DNA from: Bacillota bacterium
GTDB taxonomy: Bacteria > Bacillota_I > Bacilli_A > ML615J-28 > CAG-698
DNA length: 5,136 bases
Direction: 5' to 3'
Assembly: GCA_023410025.1 (NCBI GenBank)
Contig: JAEYQM010000039.1
Span: 1 to 5,136, forward strand
In this document: piece by piece, positions 1-4,930 of the stretch
How the letters are laid out: each line of letters begins with the position of its first letter
How positions within the stretch are numbered: the first letter of the stretch is position 1
The notes under the pieces: model-generated
What the model saw: only the letters and a program-made list of their open reading frames with translations
What the model was told of the DNA's origin: nothing
Databases searched by the model: none
Translations under genes and position numbers: made by a program

Positions 1-19
1 TGCTAATAGTGAGAGTTTT

Positions 20-489
20 TGCTTTAAAGCTGGAACACTTATTGTAACTGAAGATGGACATAAAAAAATTGAAGATGTAGAAGTTAGAGATAAAGTTTTA
101 TCATATAACGAAGATACAGGTAAGAGTGAATATAAAGAAGTAGTTAGATTATTTAGAAACCAAACCAATAGTACAACTTCAATAAAAAATGATGAGATGG
201 AGCCAATAGTTTCGACTCCAAATCATCCATATTATATATTAGATGTTGATTGTAGCACACCAATCATTAATTTTGAAGGTCGTAATAATAGCGAGCATAG
301 AGGGCAATGGGTAAATGCTGGAGATTTAAAACCAGGCATGAAAGTATTGTTATCTAATAAAAAAATGGTATAATTAGAAGCGTAACAAATGAAGATTTGG
401 ATGAGCCAATGGCTACATATAATTTTGAGGTAGAAGACTTCCATACTTATTATGTAGGTGAAGAAGGAATTCTAGTTCATAATGCTTGT
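20..489 (+). repeat. HINT domain copy 1 (direct repeat with 2994-3458)
   Basis: This is an intein-like protease domain of the pretoxin HINT type, which in this family cuts after the Asn of the final HN to free the toxin tip. The key residues are all present: Cys1 (20-22), the Thr/His of TPNH (215-226), His-Asn (478-483) and the following Ala-Cys. One conserved spot is altered: the usual GDKV reads RDKV (aga in place of gga) near base 88. The first 141 bases differ from copy 2 at 14 positions by my hand count, about 90% identity. A 30-base block (131-160) is identical to 3105-3134. The similarity makes the two copies substrates for homologous recombination. The frame is interrupted at the A7 tract 359-365. 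Confidence 0.9.
359..365 (+). other. A7 tract at the reading-frame break in HINT copy 1
   Basis: Upstream the frame reads KVLLSNKKMV and then TAA (371-373). Shifting back one base at this tract gives KVLLSNKKNGIIRSV and joins smoothly to the HINT C-terminal block (YNFEVEDFHTYYVG). The simplest explanation is loss of one A from an ancestral A8. Slippage of RNA polymerase on the A tract could restore the frame in some transcripts. The tract is not a full tandem slippery heptamer, because the base before it is T, and I see no convincing stimulatory hairpin just after it. A sequencing error in a homopolymer is also possible. Confidence 0.75.
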
Positions 490-808
490 GGCGATGAATT
501 AACGAGCATGGATCCATCAGATATTAGATATACTCAAAATTCTATAAAAGGAACATTTAAGGATGGAAGTTCTGTAGACGATATAATTAATGGGTTAAAA
601 AAAGGAAGTATATCACCAGATGACGTACCAGCGATTAGGGTATTCGAAAAAGGAGGGCATACATATTCGTTAGATAATTGACGATTATATGCCTTTAAAC
701 AAGAGGGGGTCGGTAGAATAAATGTTATTCAAGCAACCCCTAATGATTGGTTAGAATTATCCTGTAAATTTACGACCACAACTAATGGTTTATCGATAAG
801 GTTAAGGT

Positions 809-815
809 GAGGAGG
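809..815 (+). promoter_or_regulatory. Ribosome binding site for the 824 immunity gene
   Basis: GAGGAGG ends 8 bases before ATG 824 and overlaps the TGA (808-810) of the toxin frame. This supports the chosen start and suggests the immunity gene was co-transcribed with the toxin. Confidence 0.85.
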
Positions 816-823
816 AAATTAAA

Positions 824-1204
824 ATGATAACTATATTAACTAAAGAATTTGAAATACATTGTACGCCTTTAGAAAAGGTTGAGCTTGATAATTCTATTGT
901 AATTTATTTAGATGATGTAAACGAAATAAGATATAAGTTAGTTTTTAAAGTTCATCAAGGATTAAAAGTTACTACAATTGACTGTGCTTCATATGTAGAA
1001 TATGAGTGTAATGATTGTATAAAAAATGGAATTTATCATAGATATATTCTTGAAAACACAAGTTCAAATTGGATTAAAGAACTTCGCAATAATTTAACCG
1101 ATAACGATGCAACGTTTTTAGATAAGACTAGACATTTTATTTTGCCATTACAAGATCGCGTTATTGAAATAATTGCTTGGGATATTGAAATTATAAAGAT
1201 ATAA
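824..1204 (+). CDS. Probable cognate immunity protein of the ParB/Srx-like toxin tip
   Basis: The gene encodes an intact 126-residue cytoplasmic protein with no signal peptide or membrane segment. It has alternating beta-like stretches (IVIYLDD, YKLVFKVHQGLKVTTIDC), a Cys cluster (DCASYVEYECNDC, residues 53-65), a YHRYILENTSSNWIKEL segment (71-87) and a hydrophobic C-terminal block (HFILPLQDRVIEIIAWD, 104-120). I recall no named Pfam immunity family, but small acidic proteins with this WIKEL...HFI.PLQ...E..AWD layout are familiar to me directly behind such toxin tips. The expected role is to bind and neutralise the toxin encoded just upstream. The ATG at 824 is set by a strong Shine-Dalgarno, and a terminator starts five bases after the stop. 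It remains open although its toxin is broken, consistent with protection against sibling toxins. Its function is inferred from position. Confidence 0.8.
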   Translation: MITILTKEFEIHCTPLEKVELDNSIVIYLDDVNEIRYKLVFKVHQGLKVTTIDCASYVEYECNDCIKNGIYHRYILENTSSNWIKELRNNLTDNDATFLDKTRHFILPLQDRVIEIIAWDIEIIKI

Positions 1205-1209
1205 TTATT

Positions 1210-1249
1210 GAAACGGCATGATGAATTAAATATTCATGCCGTTTCTTTT
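1210..1249 (+). terminator. Rho-independent terminator after cassette 1
   Basis: A perfect 12-bp stem pairs 1210-1221 (GAAACGGCATGA) with 1234-1245 around a 12-base loop, followed by CTTTTGG. It lies five bases after the immunity gene stop and ends about 10 bases before the ribosome binding site of the kptA remnant. Confidence 0.85.
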
Positions 1250-1270
1250 GGTAAAGATTGAGGTGGTTTT

Positions 1271-1800
1271 ACGAGTTATACTGAATTAAGCAAGCTTATT
1301 AGTTTGATATTAAGACACAAACCATAAATTATTAACATAAAGCTAGATGATAATGGTTGGACATATGTTAATGAATTAATTAGCGGAATCAAGAAAAAGG
1401 AATTTAATTTTTGTTAGAAGTATTAAATGAAATTTTAATTAGCAATGATAAGCAACGTTTTACTTTTAATGAAGATAAGACAAAAATTAGAGCTAATTAA
1501 GGTCATTCAATTGATGTTGATTTTGGGCTAAAAGAAGTAACTCCACCAGATATTTTATATCATGGAACGAGTGAAAGAATTATTAAAAGCATTTTGTCAG
1601 AAGGAATAAAAAAACAAAATAGAAGTCATGTGCATTTATCAACAAATGAGCAAACAGCAATAAAAGTTGGTAAAAGACATGGAAAACCAATAGTTATACA
1701 GATTAATGCTAAAGAAATGAATAAAGATGGAATCAAATTTTATTTGTCTAATAATAATGTGTGGATAACTGATTTAATAAATTTAAAATATTTTATTTAA
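1271..1800 (+). pseudogene. kptA: RNA 2'-phosphotransferase (Tpt1/KptA family), degraded
   Basis: KptA transfers the 2'-phosphate from spliced RNA to NAD+, giving ADP-ribose 1''-2'' cyclic phosphate. The restored reading is about 176 residues, full length for the family: SYTELSKLISLILRHKP, LDDNGWTYVNELI, KQRFTFNEDKTKIRAN, GHSIDVDFGLKE, ILYHGTSERIIKSILSEGI, HVHLSTNEQTAIKVGKRHGK and FYLSNNNVWITD. Family hallmarks seen are Arg-His of LRHKP (1313-1318), Arg of IRAN (1489-1491), HGT and HVHLS. Four lesions are visible. The start is ACG (1271-1273) behind a good GAGGTGG at 1260-1266. TAA 1325-1327 replaces Glu of RHKPE. A frameshift near 1403-1412 moves frame 2 to frame 1. TAA 1498-1500 replaces Gln of IRANQGHS. 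The longest open piece (from ATG 1594) is only the C-terminal half and is not a separate gene. The identification is strong; loss of function is nearly certain. Confidence 0.92.
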
Positions 1801-1826
1801 TAATTAAAACAATAGAAGCTATTTTT

Positions 1827-1863
1827 AGAAGTCAACAATATAAAGTTGTCTTCTTTTTCTTTT
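1827..1863 (+). terminator. Rho-independent terminator after the kptA remnant
   Basis: AGAAGTCAAC (1827-1836) pairs with GTTGTCTTCT (1845-1854) with one internal mismatch and an 8-base loop, followed by a T-rich tail (TTTTTCTTTT). It sits 27 bases after the kptA stop. Confidence 0.75.
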
Positions 1864-1871
1864 CCAAAAAG

Positions 1872-2105
1872 TACGATAGAAGTTTGGCGATAAGGACATT
1901 GCATGATAGCGATAATATATCGTAAATCTTATTTGAGTAGGTATAAATAATTACCAAAATTACAAAAGAAGAGATAGAGAATCAAAAAGATTATCCAAGA
2001 TGTTAGAAGTCAAGAATAAAATTACCAAAAAAGATAATGTTATTTAAACCAATTGTATATAACAATGGGGGCCAGGGAGAAATGTGTAAGACAAAAAAAT
2101 ATTAA
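1872..2105 (+). pseudogene. Possible unrecognised coding relic
   Basis: In one frame, pieces look protein-like: YDRSLAIRTLHDSDNIS, then ITKITKEEIENQKDYPRC, then KSRIKLPKKIMLFKPIVYNN with GGQGE after it. They are separated by in-frame stops, including TAA 1944-1946 and TAG 2004-2006. There is no clear start or ribosome binding site. I do not recognise the family. In sequence this AT-rich the resemblance could be chance, but the non-repetitive, charged composition is more protein-like than the flanking DNA. The nonsense-only breakage would match the neighbouring relics. Confidence 0.25.
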
Positions 2106-2358
2106 ACATTTACATTTAAAAATAAACTATTATTTAATATAGAGACTAATTATTCAACAATTTTATAAGATTGAAGCTGATTAGTGCTTAAAGATTTTCT
2201 GAAATCATTAAAATGAATATAAAAATTAACGTAAAAATAGTTATTATTTTTGATTTATAATCTTATTATTGAAACAAATATAATATATTTATATAGATAT
2301 ATTTAGAACGATACATATTACTTGTAATTTTATATAAAACTTTTAATGAAATTTATTA
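2106..2358. other. AT-rich stretch without a recognisable gene
   Basis: All frames are densely stopped. No repeats or mobile-element ends are seen. A promoter-like pair (TTGAAA at 2269-2274, 17-base spacer, TATAGA at 2292-2297) can be picked out, but such matches are common by chance in DNA this AT-rich. Confidence 0.5.
2269..2297 (+). promoter_or_regulatory. Weak promoter candidate upstream of the 2359 terminator
   Basis: TTGAAA (2269-2274) is spaced 17 bases from TATAGA (2292-2297). A start near 2304 would give a transcript of roughly 95 bases ending at the 2359-2400 terminator, with no gene in it. The match is poor enough to be accidental. Confidence 0.2.
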
Positions 2359-2400
2359 CCCTTAATATGATTATATTTTAATTCATATTAAGGGCTTTTA
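2359..2400 (+). terminator. Rho-independent terminator with no obvious gene before it
   Basis: A perfect 12-bp stem joins 2359-2370 (CCCTTAATATGA) and 2383-2394 around a 12-base loop, followed by CTTTTATTAAC and further on a T7 run. The T-rich side is on the + strand only, so it terminates rightward transcription. No intact gene lies within 500 bases upstream, so it probably belonged to a gene now lost or to a short RNA. Confidence 0.75.
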
Positions 2401-2441
2401 TTAACTTTTTTTAATTTTCTTGGTAAACCTATTTAAATTAA

Positions 2442-2648
2442 TTAATATAATGCTGTCAATATTGCTCCAACAATAGAAGTAATCATAGTAATCATTGCGC
2501 CTGCTCCTAAAGAGGAAGATTCATAATTGAAGTCCGTATAAACACATAGAATTGTTGTAACTCAACCTGTATTTATAAATTAATTATTAAATAAGATAAT
2601 ACTTATAATTAGGAAAATTATATAGAAACAAGTATTCCACTTGTATAT
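2442..2648 (-). pseudogene. Remnant of a small membrane protein, minus strand
   Basis: Reading leftward, one frame gives KWNTCFYIIFLIISIILFNN, a stop (TAA at 2580-2582), FINTG, a stop (TGA at 2562-2564), VTTILCVYTDFNYE, then SSSLGAGAMITMITSIVGA and ILTALY with the final stop at 2442-2444. Two strongly hydrophobic stretches separated by a short polar loop suggest a two-span membrane protein. The TGA most simply replaces a Trp TGG. No start codon is apparent and the reading runs into the toxin fragment at its right edge, so the gene seems to have lost its 5' end there. The family is not recognised. It could be a membrane immunity protein, but that is a guess. Hydrophobic readings arise easily in AT-rich DNA, although the Gly/Ala-rich second span is less likely to be chance. 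Confidence 0.4.
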
Positions 2649-2993
2649 GATCCACCACAATTAAATATATGGAAATACTTTTGGGGTGTCACATGGAAGA
2701 GATTCTGGGGTAGTGCATTAGGAGAAATTGTTGCTGTTACTTTATTTGCTATTGCTTTAGTTGTAGCAATAATATGTCCTGCATTTGCACCAATGTTTAT
2801 GATGGCATTTCTATCATGGAAAGTCACACTAACAATAGGTGGTATAATTGCAGGAATAAAAAGTATGAAGCAAGGAAATAGTTTCTTTAAAGCGTATGAT
2901 AATTATATTAATCAAAACTGGGCTCAATCATTAGCAATTTCAATGGCAACTGCATTTATTTCATTTGGAATCAGTCAAGCTCTTAATCCAAAA

Positions 2994-3458
2994 TGTTTTA
3001 AAGCAGGTACGCTTATTTTAACAGAAGATGGTTATAAAAAAATTGAAGATGTAGAAATTGGAGATAAAGTTTTATCATTTAACGAAGATACAGGGAATAG
3101 TGATTATAAAGAAGTAGTTAGATTATTTAGAAACACAACATAAAAATTGCTTCATATTGATGTAAATGGTGAGACTATTACATGAACTCCAGAACATCCA
3201 TTCTATATTTTGAATGTGGAAGATACTCCAATTGTTGATTTTGAAGGTAGAGATGCAAGTGATTATCAAGGACAATGGGTAAAGGCAGAAAGCCTAAAAA
3301 TTGGTCATTAAGTATTGTTAAATAATGGAAAATGTAATATAATATCTTGTGTAAAAGTTGAAGAAATAGATATACCTGAGACTACATATAATTTAGAGGT
3401 ACAAGATTATCATACTTATTATGTTGGTAATGAAGGAATATTGGTTCACAATGCCTGT
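2994..3458 (+). repeat. HINT domain copy 2 (direct repeat with 20-489)
   Basis: The domain keeps Cys1 (2994-2996), the GDKV motif, TPEHPF, HTYYVG and His-Asn (3447-3452). It is interrupted by three nonsense codons. Its 5' third is about 90% identical to copy 1, including an exact 30-base match (3105-3134 with 131-160). The proteins diverge sharply after the shared LVHNAC, which is the junction at which toxin tips are exchanged in this class of genes. Confidence 0.9.
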
Positions 3459-3766
3459 GCTACAGATGCTATAGATAATGTAACTAAGCAAAATCATCAT
3501 TATTTAAGTAATAAACATTCTAAATTCACACAAAAATTTGAAAATATAACTAGTAAGTATGGTTTAGATTTAAATGGTAGTTGGAACATTGAAAAATTGC
3601 CACATGTTGGTAGACACGCGAAGCAATATCATAATTATATGTTGGAAAGTATAACTAAAATTGATGCAGTAGCTCAAGGCAATACCAGTTTATTTCTACA
3701 ACAATTTGAGGTAACAAAAGCAACTATTAGGGCAAATCCTGGTATGATGTATAAAAGTTTTTGGTT

Positions 3767-3772
3767 AGGAGG
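3767..3772 (+). promoter_or_regulatory. Ribosome binding site for the Imm11-type gene
   Basis: AGGAGG lies inside the last codons of the nuclease frame, 5 bases before ATG 3778. The nesting ties the immunity gene to this toxin tip as one module. Confidence 0.85.
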
Positions 3773-3777
3773 TTAGA

Positions 3778-4317
3778 ATGAAATTCTATGATATGATTCC
3801 AAATGATTATAGCTTAAATGCAAAACAAATAAGCATGACGATTGAAGATTCCGAATATGATTTTAATTCTTTTAGTACTGATAAATTTGATGTAAATAGA
3901 CCAGTTAAGGTAAAAGTTAATTACTATTTCGGGGAAGAGCAAATAGAGGAAGACTATGTAACTGCCGGTAATCCACAAATTGTATCAGAGGATTTTAAAC
4001 AACTTGTAGAAGAATTTGATCCCAATGCGGCACAATTTTTTGAAACAGAAAACGTGACATGTAAAACAAAAAAGAAATATTATGTTATGCATGTAACGAA
4101 ATCTATATTCTGTTTAGATAGAAAGAAATCTAAGATATTTGAAATGCCTTATGGAGAATCAATAGCAATAGGAATTGTGGATATTTCAAAGATAGGTGAA
4201 AATAATCATATATTTAGACTCGGTGAAGATACTTTAAAACATTATGTATCAGAAGATTTTTACAAAGAATATAAAAATAGAAAATTAACTGGGTGTATAT
4301 TTAGTTTAAGAAGTTAA
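3778..4317 (+). CDS. Immunity protein, Imm11 (DUF1629)-like, partner of the AHH-like nuclease
   Basis: The gene encodes an intact 179-residue cytoplasmic protein without signal peptide or membrane spans. It matches the Imm11 layout as I remember it: an N-terminal region ending in PQIVSE (66-71) and a QFFE block (86-89), YYVMHV (101-106) with CLDRKKS (112-118), then HIFRLGE (144-150), YVSEDF (156-161) and a C-terminal LTGCIF (170-175). Members of this family are immunity proteins of polymorphic toxins, often paired with HNH-type nucleases. ATG 3778 follows the toxin TAG (3774-3776) by one base, with its ribosome binding site inside the toxin frame, so it was evidently translated with the nuclease. 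The toxin is now cut off by stops, so this gene probably serves as an orphan immunity gene. How it is transcribed now is unclear. The family call is from motif memory. Confidence 0.82.
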   Translation: MKFYDMIPNDYSLNAKQISMTIEDSEYDFNSFSTDKFDVNRPVKVKVNYYFGEEQIEEDYVTAGNPQIVSEDFKQLVEEFDPNAAQFFETENVTCKTKKKYYVMHVTKSIFCLDRKKSKIFEMPYGESIAIGIVDISKIGENNHIFRLGEDTLKHYVSEDFYKEYKNRKLTGCIFSLRS

Positions 4318-4348
4318 TAGTATATATACGAATTTGGTGGTGGAAGCA

Positions 4349-4738
4349 ATGAATGATAATTATATTATTTTTAAAAATTGGTTAGATGTTTGTTTTAAGA
4401 ACGACCCAATAGATTCTGAAATTAAAGCAATTTATTTTGGATTATTTGAGACGGATAAAGGAGTTAAATTATATATTTCAGGCTCATTAATTTTTGATGA
4501 TGAAGATAGTGATTGGGCATGTGATTTAGCTTATAATCCAAAATATAAGTATTGCAATACAATTCCAATTTTAAATGAACTATTTGAAGAAAAGGAAAAT
4601 ATTCTTATTAGAATTGAAAAAATATATAATGTTCTAACTGATTTTATTAATAAGTATTTAAAAGAAAATGAAACAGAATTAAATGATAAGAAATTAGCTG
4701 TAGGATTTGATGATGGAGATTTGAAAATAATAAAATAA
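4349..4738 (+). CDS. Orphan immunity-like protein, uncharacterised family
   Basis: The gene encodes an intact 129-residue acidic cytoplasmic protein. The start is ATG 4349, behind GGTGGTGG; in-frame TTG/GTG codons from 4334 overlap that binding site and are less likely. It lies 31 bases after the Imm11-type gene, so it is probably co-transcribed. Visible motifs are NWLDVC near the N-terminus, EIKAIYFGLFE (24-34), the block LYISGSLIFDDEDSDWACD (41-59), a helical lysine/glutamate-rich segment (75-110) and a final VGFDDGDL (118-125). I associate the pattern of FDEEDEDWACDE plus a terminal GF.DGDL with small proteins next to Rhs and HINT toxins, but I cannot name a Pfam family. No toxin tip precedes it. 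It may be an extra immunity gene of the same module or one left after its toxin was lost. The immunity function is inferred from context. Confidence 0.75.
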   Translation: MNDNYIIFKNWLDVCFKNDPIDSEIKAIYFGLFETDKGVKLYISGSLIFDDEDSDWACDLAYNPKYKYCNTIPILNELFEEKENILIRIEKIYNVLTDFINKYLKENETELNDKKLAVGFDDGDLKIIK

Positions 4739-4930
4739 TTTTTAGAATGCAAAATTTGATATTACTACCTCAAATACATATATATTAAAAAATAATATTA
4801 TAATTAAGTAATTTAGGGGATTTAATTGGTGAGATTATAATTGACATTTTACATAAGTACTACCCCCTTTTACAAATCAATTTGTAGTTTCGATTTTCTA
4901 AAAATTTAATAAAATAATGAGGTAAAGAAC
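4739..4930. other. Intergenic AT-rich spacer
   Basis: No coding stretch and no terminator of usual form are seen. A short palindrome (TACAAA, TCAA loop, TTTGTA, 4871-4886) lies in it. TTGACA at 4841-4846 has no fitting -10 element 16-18 bases on. TATAAT at 4836-4841 has no good -35 element. Confidence 0.5.

Larger units (their letters stand above)
2..810 (+). pseudogene. C-terminal end of a polymorphic toxin: HINT domain plus ParB/Srx-like toxin tip, broken by a frameshift and a nonsense codon; 5' part outside window
   Basis: The frame is open from base 2 and reads ANSESFCFKAGT, the start of a HINT autoprocessing domain. The domain runs from Cys (20-22) through TPNHP (215-229) to LVHNAC ending at 489. 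The tip follows: DIRYTQNSIKGTFKDG, IPA-IRVFEKGGHTYSLDN, a stop, then RLYAFKQEGV to IRLR and TGA 808-810. From memory, this pattern (DIRF.Q..I...F.DG, then IRVFE..G..Y.LDNRRL.AF..AGV) is that of ParB/sulfiredoxin-like C-terminal domains of Rhs-type toxins. The protein is cut twice. The frame passes from 2 to 1 at an A7 tract (359-365), leaving TAA 371-373 in the old frame. TGA 679-681 also stands where the family has the first Arg of DNRRL. The immunity gene follows 13 bases after the stop. As it stands it is very likely non-functional unless both lesions are bypassed. The toxin activity is inferred, with no biochemical clue in the sequence. Confidence 0.85.
2613..3776 (+). pseudogene. Polymorphic toxin fragment: hydrophobic pre-HINT segment, HINT domain, AHH-like HNH nuclease tip; 5'-truncated with three in-frame stops
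   Basis: A single frame covers the whole stretch. It opens after TAG 2610-2612 without a start codon (IETSIPLVYDPPQLNIW), so the fragment begins inside a larger protein. A hydrophobic segment follows (EIVAVTLFAIALVVAIICP and onward, 2724-2860), then SFFKAYDNYINQNWAQSLA, a stretch I recognise from memory just before HINT domains in Rhs-like toxins. The HINT domain spans Cys 2994-2996 to LVHNAC ending 3458. It contains TAA 3141-3143, TGA 3183-3185 and TAA 3309-3311, each one substitution from a sense codon, with no frame change. The tip (3459-3776, 105 residues) is open: QNHHYLSNK (His-His 3495-3500), YGLDLNGSWNIEKLPH and GRHAKQYHNYM (3609-3641). This fits the HNH/Endo VII superfamily, AHH-like, predicted to cut nucleic acid. 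No ribosome binding site precedes the last open piece (TTG 3315), so the nuclease is probably not made. Confidence 0.88.

Noticed and set aside
232..444. Minus-strand open frame opposite HINT copy 1
   Set aside because: It lies antisense to clear HINT coding sequence, has no ribosome binding site and no recognisable family.
1594..1800. A separate 68-residue gene
   Set aside because: It is the C-terminal half of the kptA relic; ILYHGTSERIIK upstream continues in the same frame and belongs to the same domain.
2130..2335. Minus-strand hydrophobic readings such as IITIFTLIFIFILMI
   Set aside because: They are short, stop-interrupted and of the kind AT-rich DNA gives by chance.
2618..2827. Minus-strand open frame opposite the hydrophobic toxin segment
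   Set aside because: The + strand here matches the pre-HINT region of known toxins; the minus reading is its shadow.
4531..4752. Minus-strand open frame opposite the third immunity-like gene
   Set aside because: It is Ser/Phe-rich shadow of an acidic, Glu/Asn-rich gene, with no start signal.
4836..4870. TATAAT and TTGACA as a promoter for the 4931 gene
   Set aside because: The two boxes overlap in the wrong order and neither has a partner at normal spacing.
4871..4886. Palindrome TACAAATCAATTTGTA as terminator or operator
   Set aside because: The stem is only 6 AT-rich pairs with no proper T tract; too weak to call.
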